Positions 20,727 to 29,582 of a stretch of DNA of 33,021 nucleotides are shown here, one piece after another. Under the pieces are notes generated by a model. That model made no database searches. It worked only from the letters and a program-made list of their open reading frames with translations, and was not told the DNA's origin. The stretch comes from CAZIAK01 sp964537035 (GTDB lineage: Bacteria > Planctomycetota > B15-G4). Made by a program: the position numbers and the translations under genes. Position 1 is the first letter of the stretch, and every line of letters begins with the position of its first letter. The stretch lies in NCBI GenBank assembly GCA_964537035.1, contig CAZIAK010000048.1, positions 1-33,021 of the forward strand. Direction: 5' to 3'.

Positions 20727-23048
20727 TCAGGCGTTCGCTGCGCGACTAAGCTTGACGGCGCAGATCTTGAACTCGGGCTGCTTGCTCCCGGGATCAAAGG
20801 CATCAATGGTCACCTTGTTGATCAGGCTGTCGTCGTCAGCCCAATGGAAGGGTACGAAGCACATGCCGGGCTGGGGCATGTCCACGACCCTGGCCTTGAT
20901 CTCGCAGGACCCTCGGCGAGACGTGATCGTGACCATGTCTCCCGAGCGCACACCGAGGGGTTCGGCGTCCACCGGGTTGATCTCGATGAAGGCCTCGGGT
21001 TGGGCCCGGTTGAGCTCGGCGGCGGCCCGGGTCATGGTGCCCGTGTGCCAGTGCTCGAGCACGCGCCCCGTGGTCAAGATCATGGGGTACTGCTCGTCTG
21101 CCGGTTCGGCAGGACCCTTCACCGGGCGCAGCCAGATCGTGGCCCGCTGGTCGGGGGCGGCGTAGAACTTGACCTGCCCTGGGGACAGGGTGTCGTCGGC
21201 GTAGGGCCCGGCGTCAAGCAGGGGGTCTTCGCCCTTGACGAAGCGACGAGCCGTGCCCGGATGGTCGACGGTGGGCGCGGGCCAGCGCACACCCCGCTCT
21301 CTCTTGAGCCGTTCGCGGGGCATGCCCATGAAATCGTAGGCCGTGTTCTTGCTGGCCAGCATCATCTCCTTCCAGACATCGTCCGAGTTGGAGAACTTGC
21401 CGGTGCTGTAGCCCTTCTTGACCACGCCGAGTGCTTCAAGGCGGGCGGCCAGGTCGATCAGTACGGCCAGGTCGGGACGGGCCTCCCCCGGCGGGTTGAT
21501 CACCGCGGGCTGGTACTGGTAGCGCCGTTCGGACATGCCGAACACGCCGCTCTTCTCCGACCACATGGCCGCGGGCAGGACCACGTCGGCCAGCTCGGTG
21601 GTGCGGGTGGGGAAGGCGTCGATGACCGCGACGAACGACGACTCGCTGGCCATGGCCCGCCGGTACGGTTTGGCGTTGGGTAGTGAGTGACCAGGGTTGG
21701 TGGTCAACACCAACATGGCCTTGACCTTGTCGTCCGCCAGGGCCTGGAACATGGCCATGGTGTGCAGCCCGGGAGCTGCCTGGATCTTGCCCGGCTCGGC
21801 GCCCCAGAGCTGCTCCATCTGCTCTCGGTGCTCGGCCTTCTTGACCACCCGGCCGTAGGGCAGGATGTGGCTGAGAGAGCCGGTGTCCCGCACGCCGCCG
21901 CAGGCGTTGGGCTGACCGGTGAGCGAGAAGGGCGTGGCTCCGGGCTTGCCGATCTGCCCCGTGAGCAGGTGCAGGTTGTGCACCAGGTTGTTGGCCCACA
22001 CGCCGGTGGTGCGCTGGTTCAGGCCCATGGTCCAGAACGACAGGGTGGGGCCCATGGAAAACGTACGCGCCGCCTCCTCGATCTGGCTGGCCGGGATGCC
22101 GCAGATGGCCTCGGCCTTCTCGGGCGTGAAGTCCGCCAAGAACTTCACGTAGTCCTCGAAGTCGACGTTGCTGGTCTCGCCCTCCTTGACCACCTTGAAC
22201 TGCACGTTTTGCTGCATGAACGATGGGTCGTGACGGTTCTCGCGGATGATCACGTGGGCCATGGAGTGCAGCAGGGCCAGGTCGTAACCGGGCTTGGGAT
22301 GCAGGGAGATATCAGCGATGGACTCCACCGGGCTCTTGCGGGGGTCGACCACGATGACCATGGTGCGCAGGCTCGAGGCCTTGCGAGCCATGATCTGGTC
22401 GAAGAGCACCGGGTGGCACTCGGCGGTGTTCGAGCCGATCAGAAAGAAGGTGTGGGCCGCCGCGATGTCGTCGTAGCAGCCCATGGGCTCGTCCTTGCCG
22501 AAGGTGCTCACGTAGCCACCGACCGCAGAGGCCATGCACAGCCGGGGGTTGCCCTCGACGTTGTTGGTACCGATGCCGCCCTTGAACAGGCGGTTGGCGA
22601 AGTAGCTCTCTTCAGAGAGGGCCTGGCCCGATCCGTAGTAGGCCACAGAGTCCGGGCCGTGCTCGCGAATCGCTGCTGCGAACTTCGTCGAGATCAGCTC
22701 CATGGCCTCATCCCAGCTGGCCTTCTTCAGCACGCCGTTCTTGCGAATCATGGGCGTGGTGAGCCGGGTCTCGCTGTGCACGATCTTGGGCAGGAAGAGC
22801 GCCTTGGCGCAGACCAGCCCCTTGGTGGTGGGGTGATCGTGGTCACCGCGCAGGGCCACGAGCTGCTTGTCCCGCACGCCGAGCAGGACGCCGCAGCCCG
22901 TGCCGCAGAAGCGACAGACCGACTTGACCCACTTGTCGGCGCCACCAGAAGTCGGCCGCACCGCCGCAGTGAGGGGACCGGACGCTGCCGCGACCACCGA
23001 GCTGGCGACCGCGGCCTTCATGAACTCTCTTCGTTTGACTTGGACCAT
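20727..23048 (-). CDS. napA: Periplasmic nitrate reductase catalytic subunit NapA
   Basis: This molybdenum enzyme reduces nitrate to nitrite in the periplasm. It has 773 residues in this reading, somewhat shorter than E. coli NapA. It has a Tat signal (KRREFMKAAVAS), a [4Fe-4S] site at Cys45, Cys48, Cys52 and Cys80 (CRFCGTGCGV and LVCAKA), and the Mo ligand Cys171 in NPRLCMASAVGG, which separates NapA from Asp-ligated NarG. The C-terminal cofactor-binding segments ILTTGRVLEHWHTGTMTRA and CFVPFHW are typical. The start is uncertain: GTG at 23060 and ATG at 23048 both lack a good binding site. ATG is chosen, and both keep the Tat motif. It follows napD and precedes napB. Confidence 0.95.
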   Translation of the reverse strand: MVQVKRREFMKAAVASSVVAAASGPLTAAVRPTSGGADKWVKSVCRFCGTGCGVLLGVRDKQLVALRGDHDHPTTKGLVCAKALFLPKIVHSETRLTTPMIRKNGVLKKASWDEAMELISTKFAAAIREHGPDSVAYYGSGQALSEESYFANRLFKGGIGTNNVEGNPRLCMASAVGGYVSTFGKDEPMGCYDDIAAAHTFFLIGSNTAECHPVLFDQIMARKASSLRTMVIVVDPRKSPVESIADISLHPKPGYDLALLHSMAHVIIRENRHDPSFMQQNVQFKVVKEGETSNVDFEDYVKFLADFTPEKAEAICGIPASQIEEAARTFSMGPTLSFWTMGLNQRTTGVWANNLVHNLHLLTGQIGKPGATPFSLTGQPNACGGVRDTGSLSHILPYGRVVKKAEHREQMEQLWGAEPGKIQAAPGLHTMAMFQALADDKVKAMLVLTTNPGHSLPNAKPYRRAMASESSFVAVIDAFPTRTTELADVVLPAAMWSEKSGVFGMSERRYQYQPAVINPPGEARPDLAVLIDLAARLEALGVVKKGYSTGKFSNSDDVWKEMMLASKNTAYDFMGMPRERLKRERGVRWPAPTVDHPGTARRFVKGEDPLLDAGPYADDTLSPGQVKFYAAPDQRATIWLRPVKGPAEPADEQYPMILTTGRVLEHWHTGTMTRAAAELNRAQPEAFIEINPVDAEPLGVRSGDMVTITSRRGSCEIKARVVDMPQPGMCFVPFHWADDDSLINKVTIDAFDPGSKQPEFKICAVKLSRAANA

Positions 23049-23077
23049 CTTGCTGGGCACCGATTTCGGGGTAGCTG

Positions 23078-23356
23078 TCAGGAGGGGATGGGGTTGGGCT
23101 CTTCGCTTGGGGCGGGCTGAAGATCAGGTTCAAGCTCCACATGCACGGGCCAGGCGGTGAGCACGCCAGGGGTGGGGCTGACCTCTCGGGTGAGCAGGGC
23201 GTGGGCGGCGTCAATGGTCTCGGCGTCGATCATCACGCCGATCCGGCCCTCCACGTCCACGGAGAAGGTGCTCACCCCGGAGATGGCCTCCAGGCGCGTG
23301 GTCACGTCCTCCGCTTCGTGCGGATGGACGGAGACGAGGACTCCCACGAGGGCCAT
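23078..23356 (-). CDS. napD: NapA maturation chaperone NapD
   Basis: NapD binds the Tat signal of NapA and controls its maturation. The 92 residues from MALVGVLVSVHP cover the ferredoxin-like fold of the family, including EDVTTRLEAISGV and SPTPGVLTAWPVHVELEPD, and the length is close to E. coli NapD (87). The frame stays open for 65 more codons upstream to 23551, but that extension shows no NapD similarity. The ATG at 23356 has GGAG 7 bases upstream. It is the first gene of the nap cluster, 29 bases before napA. Confidence 0.85.
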   Translation of the reverse strand: MALVGVLVSVHPHEAEDVTTRLEAISGVSTFSVDVEGRIGVMIDAETIDAAHALLTREVSPTPGVLTAWPVHVELEPDLQPAPSEEPNPIPS

Positions 23357-23709
23357 GGCTTGCTCCAAGGTGTCGGCCTGTGAGTCACCGAACCACCCCG
23401 CCAGGGTCTTCAACCAGTGGCTGGGCGACGGGTGCCTCGGGGCTGGAAATTGCCGTCCATTGAAGCGCTTTGGCCACGACGAACGGATCGGCAGATGGGC
23501 GTAGGCGGGGTGGTCGTATGGCGTAGTGATCGGTGGCCCGGGGGACTGCACGTCGAGGGCGCAGGACGCGTCAGCCTGGGAAGGCTTCAGCGAGGTCCCG
23601 CCAGAACCGATGAGATCGACTAGCTGGAGGTAGGGGCGCGCGCGGCGTAGCGTGGGCCGCTGCTGCGCCCATCCCGGGATTCAGCTCTACGACACGTCGG
23701 AGAAGGTCC
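23357..23709. other. Divergent intergenic region between napD and the glycosyltransferase
   Basis: These 353 bases must hold the promoters of both the nap cluster (minus) and the glycosyltransferase (plus). I see no gene, no sigma-54 -24/-12 pair on either strand, and no clear FNR-type TTGAT-N4-ATCAA box. A short palindrome, AAGCGCTT, sits at 23463-23470 inside the more symmetric stretch CCATTGAAGCGCTTTGG (23457-23473), about 100 bases upstream of napD. It is a weak operator candidate. Confidence 0.4.
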
Positions 23710-24876
23710 ATGCGTATCGCCATGTTGCTGCTGAACCAGGGTCGGGGGAGCGGCGAGGTCGCTCGCAACCACACCCGTTTCTTGATCGAGCGCGGGCACG
23801 ACGTCCATTTCATTCATCCTCGGGTGGGTGAGGGCGTCGACGGAGCGATGAACCACGACGTGGCCTTGCACACCGACGTGATGCCGGTGCACGAGTATCT
23901 GCCCTCGGCCTCCGCGGGCCAGAAGGCCGTGTCGACGATGGCCGCCGACGAGGCCCGGGCCTACCTGCCCGCCTACGAGGCCGCCCTCGAAGCGGTGGCC
24001 GACTCGGTGGACGTGTTCTACGGCCACCACGCGAACCTCACCGCCATCGCCACCGCCGCCGTGGCCCGGCGCCACAACAAACCCTACGTGCTGTTCTTGC
24101 ACGGCACCGGCATTGAGCCCCGACTGCACGGCGGCTACGACGACGCCATCTGGGCAGACATCGACGACGCCATTCGCGGCGCCGATGGCCTGATCGTCAC
24201 CACCGATTACGTGCGCGACGAGCTGGTGCGCGCCGTGGTCGACGTGCCGGTCGAGCGCTTCATCGTGCTGCCCTGTGGCGTCGACCTGGAGGAGTTCCGT
24301 CCGGGCAATACCGGCGACGTGATCGAGCGCTACGGCCTGCCCGAGCACTTCGTCATCTGCCCTGGCGCGCTCATGGCTGCCAAGGGCCCCCAGAACGTGG
24401 TGGCCGCCTCGAAGGTCTACGGCGAAGAGAGCCCCACCGTGTTCATCGGTGACGGCGAGCTGCGCGCCGAGCTCGAACAAGAGCTGGGCGATCGAGGCCG
24501 CTTCTTGGGCTTCGTCTCCTCTGAGGACAAGGCGCACCTGATCGTGGCAGCCACGTTGCTGGTGGCCGCGCCAGACAAGAAGGAACACTTCGGCATCATC
24601 TACGCCGAGGCCCTCGCGGCGGGGACTCCCGCGGTGGCCTACGACGGAGGCGGTGTGGGATCGGTGGTGACCCCGGCCGTGGGTGTGCTCAGCGAGCGCG
24701 ATCCCCAGCATCTCGGCGAGGCGATCCGCGATCTGCTGGTCGATCCCATGCGCCGTGAAGCCATGGCCTTGGCCGGGCGCATGCGGGCAGAACAACTGTA
24801 TTGCTACCCGAATCTGGTGGGGCAGCTGGAGACCTGGCTGAACACGCTGGCGGAGCAACACTGCGCTACCACCTGA
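23710..24876 (+). CDS. GT4-family glycosyltransferase (GT-B fold)
   Basis: This retaining glycosyltransferase has 388 residues; the sugar donor and acceptor are unknown. The N-terminal domain begins with a Rossmann-like MRIAMLLLNQGRGSGEVARN, and the nucleotide-sugar half starts near FVICPGALMAAKGPQ. The EX7E donor-site motif is Glu292 to Glu300 in EHFGIIYAE, followed by AGTPAVAYDGGG, both characteristic of GT4. There is no signal peptide or membrane helix. CGGAGAAGG lies just upstream of the ATG. It stands alone, divergent from nap, with no other polysaccharide genes nearby, so its pathway cannot be named. Confidence 0.88.
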   Translation: MRIAMLLLNQGRGSGEVARNHTRFLIERGHDVHFIHPRVGEGVDGAMNHDVALHTDVMPVHEYLPSASAGQKAVSTMAADEARAYLPAYEAALEAVADSVDVFYGHHANLTAIATAAVARRHNKPYVLFLHGTGIEPRLHGGYDDAIWADIDDAIRGADGLIVTTDYVRDELVRAVVDVPVERFIVLPCGVDLEEFRPGNTGDVIERYGLPEHFVICPGALMAAKGPQNVVAASKVYGEESPTVFIGDGELRAELEQELGDRGRFLGFVSSEDKAHLIVAATLLVAAPDKKEHFGIIYAEALAAGTPAVAYDGGGVGSVVTPAVGVLSERDPQHLGEAIRDLLVDPMRREAMALAGRMRAEQLYCYPNLVGQLETWLNTLAEQHCATT

Positions 24877-24989
24877 GAGCTTCCTCAACGACCCCGGGGG
24901 TTTGAGACCGTGATAGGCTGGGCGCGGCCGCGCACTGATGGGCCGGCCCTCTCCCTGACTCTCCCCGATCGGTCTCCAGGAGTTCTCCG

Positions 24990-26657
24990 ATGACCCTCCG
25001 TCTTGCTCTCCGTCCCGCCGTCTTGCTCGCGGGCGCTGTTCTCTCCATGCCGGTGGCGGCTCAGCTGACCATCGACACCGACAGCCCGTCGACCGTGTTG
25101 CCAGGTCTCACCGCTGATCTGCCCACCTTCACCATGCCCACCGTCGATGTCGATCGACTGCTGGCCGAGGACGCCATCCCCCTCAAGGGTGTGCCTTTTC
25201 GCTTCGGCGAAGAGCTGCCCGTCGAGATCGACATCAAAGAGCTGGGCGTGGTCGACGTGCTGCCGGACGGTGGACACGTCTACCGCCTGCGCATCAGCTC
25301 CCCCGGGGCCTTCTCACTGGGTCTGGGCTTCAGCGCTTTTGAGCTGCCCGAAGGTGCGGGCCTGTGGGTCCATGCCGATGACGGCGAGGAGACCTATGGC
25401 GCCTACTCTGCCCTGAACAACAAGGCCAACCGTGAGTTTGCCATCCAGCCTCTGGCCGGTGACGCCCTGGTGCTCGAGTACGTCGAACCCGCAGCGGTCG
25501 ACTTCGCTGGCCAGATCGTGGTCAGCAGTGTGGTGCACGACTACCACAACATCTTCGGCGACAAGGCCGGTTACGCCGGCAGCTCTGGCGCCTGCAACAA
25601 CGACGTGAACTGCCCGGTGGGCGCACCCTGGGCCAACGAGATCCGCGCCTCGGCCATGATCATCGTGGGCGGCTTTCTGTGCTCCGGTTCGCTGGTGAAC
25701 AACACCGCCAACGACGGCACCCAGTACTTCTGGACGGCCAACCACTGCGGTGGCATGAACAACGCCATCTTCCGCTTCAACTACGAGAAGTCCGGTTGCG
25801 GCAGTGGTGGCGCACCGACGAATCAGACGGTGCAGGGTTCGACGTTGATCGCCAACAACTCCAACGTGGACTACCGCCTGATCCGCATCAACCCGACCAT
25901 CCCTGACAGCTACGACGTCTACTACCAGGGCTTCAGCCGCAGCACGGTCAACCCGAGCAACACCATCGCCATTCACCACCCCTCCGGTGACGTGAAGAAG
26001 ATCAGCTTTGACAACGACCCGGCGACCAAGTCGGGCGTGCAATGGAAGATCAGCCAGTGGGATGACGGTGTCACCGAGGGTGGCTCGTCCGGCAGCCCCC
26101 TGCTCGACCCCAACGGTCGCCTGATCGGTCAGCTGTGCTGTGGACAGGCCACGTGCAACTTCCCCTTCAACGACTTCTACGGCCGTTTCGACCAGGCCTG
26201 GGCCGGGGTGAAGAACGCCCTCGATCCCCTGGGCACGAACCCGGTCTTCATCGACGGCTTCGACCCTGACTTCCCCGGTGGCGGCTCGGGTACCTGGACC
26301 ACTCTGGGCGGCGGCGTCGGTGGCATTCTCGGCGTGCCGACCCTCACCGGCAGCGGCTCCCAGCAGGCGGGCTCCACGGCCAACCTGGCCCTGACCGGCG
26401 GTCTGCCCTTCGGCTCGTCGTTCTTCATTCTGGGTGGCGCTGCACTCAACGCACCGTTCAAGGGCGGCATCATGGTGCCCAGCCTCGACGTGATCGTGGG
26501 CGTGGCCTTGAGCAACGTGGGCACCTCGAACGTGTCCTTCACCTGGCCGGCTGGCGTGGCCAGCGGCACCCAGCTCTGGTACCAGCAGTGGGTCGTGGAT
26601 AGCTCCGCGTCCGTGGGCTTCGCCGGCAGCAACGGCGTGAGGAGCGACGCTCCCTGA
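24990..26657 (+). CDS. Secreted trypsin-fold serine protease, lysyl endopeptidase-like
   Basis: This is a 555-residue secreted protein. The signal peptide ends at VAA (about residue 24). Residues of about 25-195 form a beta-rich propeptide-like region. The protease domain follows, with His252 in FWTANHCGG, a probable Asp294 in SNVDYRLIRI, and Ser367 in EGGSSGSPLLDP. The many cysteines and the layout resemble bacterial lysyl endopeptidases such as Achromobacter protease I; specificity is not proven. After the linker FIDGFDPDFPGGG, a C-terminal domain (about 430-555) ends in LWYQQWVVDSSASVGFAGSN, a type I associate with planctomycete secreted proteins. CCAGGAG lies 7 bases upstream of the ATG. 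A strong hairpin follows the gene. Confidence 0.85.
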   Translation: MTLRLALRPAVLLAGAVLSMPVAAQLTIDTDSPSTVLPGLTADLPTFTMPTVDVDRLLAEDAIPLKGVPFRFGEELPVEIDIKELGVVDVLPDGGHVYRLRISSPGAFSLGLGFSAFELPEGAGLWVHADDGEETYGAYSALNNKANREFAIQPLAGDALVLEYVEPAAVDFAGQIVVSSVVHDYHNIFGDKAGYAGSSGACNNDVNCPVGAPWANEIRASAMIIVGGFLCSGSLVNNTANDGTQYFWTANHCGGMNNAIFRFNYEKSGCGSGGAPTNQTVQGSTLIANNSNVDYRLIRINPTIPDSYDVYYQGFSRSTVNPSNTIAIHHPSGDVKKISFDNDPATKSGVQWKISQWDDGVTEGGSSGSPLLDPNGRLIGQLCCGQATCNFPFNDFYGRFDQAWAGVKNALDPLGTNPVFIDGFDPDFPGGGSGTWTTLGGGVGGILGVPTLTGSGSQQAGSTANLALTGGLPFGSSFFILGGAALNAPFKGGIMVPSLDVIVGVALSNVGTSNVSFTWPAGVASGTQLWYQQWVVDSSASVGFAGSNGVRSDAP

Positions 26658-26683
26658 TCTGACCGTCAGACCTCACTCACATT

Positions 26684-26723
26684 CGACGGCCCTCCCACGG
26701 CGTGAGCAGTGGGGGGGCCGTCG
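26684..26723 (+). terminator. Strong hairpin, likely terminator of the protease gene
   Basis: CGACGGCCCTCCCAC (26684-26698) pairs with GTGGGGGGGCCGTCG (26709-26723): a 15-bp stem with a single T-G wobble and a 10-base loop, starting 27 bases after the protease stop. The tail TTCGTCTGGG is only weakly U-rich. Stem strength and location make a terminator likely. Confidence 0.7.
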
Positions 26724-26836
26724 TTCGTCTGGGCGGATTGGGGCCAGGCCCCGCTGCGAGTCGATGGGAGCGGGCTGCTACCATTTGCCCTGCGCCATCA
26801 CGGCACTCTCAGTACCGCTTGCCAGGGATCTCCACC

Positions 26837-28927
26837 GTGACCAGACTCGTTGCAGCACTCTTGTTCTGCCTGACCTTCTCGCCATTGTCGTCCGTCACCG
26901 CAGGCGACGATCTGTTCAACGGCACCTTGTGGATGCAGAGCTCCGTTGAACGAGACGCCCTCTGTCGTCAGGCGTACGGCTTGGCCCTGGCGAACCTGAC
27001 CCGAGCCCTGGGTGACCCGGAGTGGCGGGCGGTGAGTGGCGAAGGTGACCAAGACGCAGGCTTGCCTCTGGCCGTGATCGTCGACGTCGATGAGACCGTG
27101 CTCGACAACCACTGGTACGAGGCCCGGCTGGTGCGGGACGGGGGGCGTTACGAGTCGGAGAGCTGGGCGCGCTGGTGCGCCGAAGAGGCGGCCACGGCGA
27201 TCCCGGGGGCCTTGGAGTTCTGCCAGCTGGCAGATGAGCTCGGCGTCACGGTGTTCTACGTCACCAACCGGCGGCTCAACGTGGCGGCCGCGACCTTGGC
27301 CAACCTGAAGGCCCTGGGCTTTCCCGTGGCAGACGACGGCAGCACGCTCCTGCCGCGCGTCGACACGTCAAACAAGACCGCCCGTCGCGCCGCGGTGGCT
27401 GCCGAGCACCGGGTGGTGCTGCTCATGGGCGACGCCGGCGGTGACTTCCACGAAGACCTGGCCGGCGATGTGGCCGCCGCTCGCGTCGCTGCCGCCACGC
27501 GCTTCGCCGATCGCTGGGGCGAGACCTGGATCGCCCTGCCTAACCCCATGTACGGCGGCTGGGCCCGCGGCGAGTTGGCCTACTCTCCCGCCGGACACAC
27601 AGAGCCGCCCCGCGAGCCCGTGGCTCGTCACCCGTTGCTGCGCTCCGGGCCCATGGCCGCGTGGACGGACATGACCGCCGCCGCCGTGTGGCTGCAGACC
27701 AACGGGCCCGCCTCGGTGCAGCTGCGCTATTGGCCCGACGGCGAGCCTCAGTTGGCCCGGCTCACCGAGGCCCTGGCCGTGGACGCCTCGAACGATCACA
27801 TCGCCAGCTTCGTACTCGACGGACTGGCTCCCGATACCACCGTTCACTACGAGCTGTTCCTGAACGGCGAGCGGGCCTTGCTGCCCTGGCCCCTGGCCGT
27901 GCACACCGCGCCGCTCTGGCAGTGGCGCGGCCCCGGCGGAGACTTGCCTCACGATCCGCCGCAGATGAGCTTTCTGCTGGGCTCGTGCAACTACGTGAAC
28001 GACGCGCCTTTCGATCGTCCGGGCGAACCCTACGGCGCCGGGCACCGGATCTTCGAGGCCATGGCCGACCACGACGCAGACTTCATGCTCTGGCTCGGGG
28101 ACAACACGTACTTTCGTGAGGCAGACACGTCGTCCGCCGGTGCCATGCGCCGACGCTACGCCCACACCCGAGCCCTGCCCGAGCTGCAGCGGCTGCTGGG
28201 AACGACCCATCACGTCGCGCTCTGGGACGATCACGACTACGGTCCCGACAACAGCGATCGCAGCTTCGGCCTGAAGGGAGCTGCGCGCCAGATCTTCGTG
28301 GACTACTGGCCCGATCGTCCCCGGGGCCTGCCCGATGTCCCCGGCACGTTTCGGCTCATGTCCTACGGCGACATCGACTTCTTTCTGCTCGACGACCGCA
28401 CCTTCAGGGCGCCCAACGACGCGCCGCTCGGTCCCGACAAGGTCATGCTCGGTGCAGAGCAGATGCGCTGGTTGAAGGACGGTCTGCACGACTCCCACGC
28501 GACGTTCAAGCTCATCGTCAACGGGGGCCAGATGCTGCACCCCCTGCCCGACCATGAAGACTGGGCCCGCTACCCCGATGAGCGTGAAGAGCTGCTGTCG
28601 TTCCTGGCCGCCGCAGATGTCGATGGCGTGTTCTTCATCAGCGGCGACCGCCACCAGAGCGAGCTCATGCTGGAAGCCCGGGTGGGGGAGGCCCCGTGGT
28701 ACGAGCTCACCGTCAGCCCGCTCACCGCAGGCCCCGCGGGCGAGAAGTACCGCTCGACCCATGAGCGTCAGGTCGAGGGCAGCTGGGTGGGGGAGCGCAA
28801 CTTCGGCCTGGCAGAGGTGAGCGGAGAGTGGGGCGACCGCACGCTCACCTTCTCGCTCTACGACGTCGAGGGTGTCGAGCTGTGGCGCCGCGCGTTCCAC
28901 CAGGACGAACTCGCGGTCGAGCCGTAG
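26837..28927 (+). CDS. Secreted fusion of class C acid phosphatase and PhoD-like phosphatase
   Basis: This 696-residue protein has two phosphatase modules. After a signal peptide (ending VTA, about residue 22), residues 30-240 match the HAD-type class C acid phosphatase family of lipoprotein e(P4): DVDET (83-87) with both aspartates, FYVTNR near 140-145, and GDAGGD (198-203). Residues of about 270-360 form a PhoD N-terminal beta domain, and 375-690 a PhoD metallophosphatase: LGSCNY (381-386), WLGDNTYFREAD (419-430), WDDHDYGPDNSD from about 463, and GDRHQSE (603-609). The start is GTG at 26837 with AGGGA 8 bases upstream; the frame continues to 26702 but that part does not look coding. It probably releases phosphate from organic esters outside the cytoplasm. 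No Pho box was recognised. Confidence 0.88.
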   Translation: MTRLVAALLFCLTFSPLSSVTAGDDLFNGTLWMQSSVERDALCRQAYGLALANLTRALGDPEWRAVSGEGDQDAGLPLAVIVDVDETVLDNHWYEARLVRDGGRYESESWARWCAEEAATAIPGALEFCQLADELGVTVFYVTNRRLNVAAATLANLKALGFPVADDGSTLLPRVDTSNKTARRAAVAAEHRVVLLMGDAGGDFHEDLAGDVAAARVAAATRFADRWGETWIALPNPMYGGWARGELAYSPAGHTEPPREPVARHPLLRSGPMAAWTDMTAAAVWLQTNGPASVQLRYWPDGEPQLARLTEALAVDASNDHIASFVLDGLAPDTTVHYELFLNGERALLPWPLAVHTAPLWQWRGPGGDLPHDPPQMSFLLGSCNYVNDAPFDRPGEPYGAGHRIFEAMADHDADFMLWLGDNTYFREADTSSAGAMRRRYAHTRALPELQRLLGTTHHVALWDDHDYGPDNSDRSFGLKGAARQIFVDYWPDRPRGLPDVPGTFRLMSYGDIDFFLLDDRTFRAPNDAPLGPDKVMLGAEQMRWLKDGLHDSHATFKLIVNGGQMLHPLPDHEDWARYPDEREELLSFLAAADVDGVFFISGDRHQSELMLEARVGEAPWYELTVSPLTAGPAGEKYRSTHERQVEGSWVGERNFGLAEVSGEWGDRTLTFSLYDVEGVELWRRAFHQDELAVEP

Positions 28928-28957
28928 GCACCGTATCCGCGAAGAGGGGCCGCCCGT

Positions 28958-29416
28958 ATGTCAGCCGAGTGGACGGTCTCACGCACCCTGCCCGCGCCAC
29001 GGGACGCGGTCTGGGAGTGGCTGCAAACCCCCGCCCACATCTTCAGCCTGAACATCCTTCATGCCCACGTCGACTGCGCGGACGAGCGGCTGGCCAAGGG
29101 TACCTCGGCCAAGGTCCTACACCGCATGGGCTTCAAGACCGAGCTACGCATCCTGCGCGTGAAGGCGTGGGAGCCCTACAAGGTCTCCTGGAGCGACCTC
29201 TTCGAAGACGGCCCGGACTTCTTCCCCCACGCACAACAGCTGAAGCTCACCAAGGTCGACGATGAGCAGTGCCGCGTTGAGAATCGTCTGAGCGGACGGT
29301 TCGTTGCGCCCCGGCTGTTGGCCTGGTCTGTGCCGTTCTACGACTGGGTGGGGCCGCAGATCTTGCACGCCGAGTTGCGCACGTTGGCCCGCGCGGTGCT
29401 GCACCGTGGTTCGTAG
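28958..29416 (+). CDS. Small SRPBCC-fold protein
   Basis: This 152-residue protein opens with WTVSRTLPAPRDAVWEWLQT, the usual first strand and helix of the SRPBCC (START/polyketide cyclase-like) superfamily, which binds hydrophobic ligands. The middle EPYKVSWSDLFEDGPDFFPH and the late strand RVENRLSGRFV fit the helix-grip fold. There is no signal peptide. GAGGGG lies 8 bases before the ATG. It follows the phosphatase by 30 bases on the same strand and could be cotranscribed, but nothing indicates a shared pathway. The ligand is unknown. Confidence 0.7.
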   Translation: MSAEWTVSRTLPAPRDAVWEWLQTPAHIFSLNILHAHVDCADERLAKGTSAKVLHRMGFKTELRILRVKAWEPYKVSWSDLFEDGPDFFPHAQQLKLTKVDDEQCRVENRLSGRFVAPRLLAWSVPFYDWVGPQILHAELRTLARAVLHRGS

Positions 29417-29525
29417 TCGGTTCGCCCGTCAAGAGACCTGGAAGTCGATTAGGCCCTGAGTGCTTTCTCTGGAGAAGAACTGCGTACTGCAGTCAAACCT
29501 GAAGAGAGCGAGTTTCATTTGGCAC

Positions 29526-29554
29526 TTGTCGGATCTTCAGACGTGGCCTAGCAT
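29526..29554 (+). promoter_or_regulatory. Candidate sigma-70 promoter for the beta-helix gene
   Basis: TTGTCG (29526-29531) and TAGCAT (29549-29554) are separated by 17 bases. Each matches 4 of 6 positions of the -35 and -10 consensus. A transcript would start near 29561, about 22 bases before the ATG at 29583, leaving room for the GGGAGGA binding site. The match is weak but the spacing and position are good. Confidence 0.3.
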
Positions 29555-29582
29555 CGCAGAGAACTCTCTGGGAGGAACCAAG

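Noticed and set aside
21687..23120. 477-codon open frame antisense to napA
   Set aside because: It mirrors the napA codons and shows no domain, signal peptide or ribosome binding site. It is a high-GC shadow.
23357..23551. 65-codon N-terminal extension of NapD
   Set aside because: It is not NapD-like, would make the protein almost twice the family size, and a better-placed start with a binding site exists at 23356.
26740..26752. GGGGCC-A-GGCCCC interrupted palindrome upstream of the phosphatase gene
   Set aside because: A 1-base loop cannot form a good RNA hairpin, and nothing identifies it as an operator. Such GC palindromes are expected by chance in this composition.
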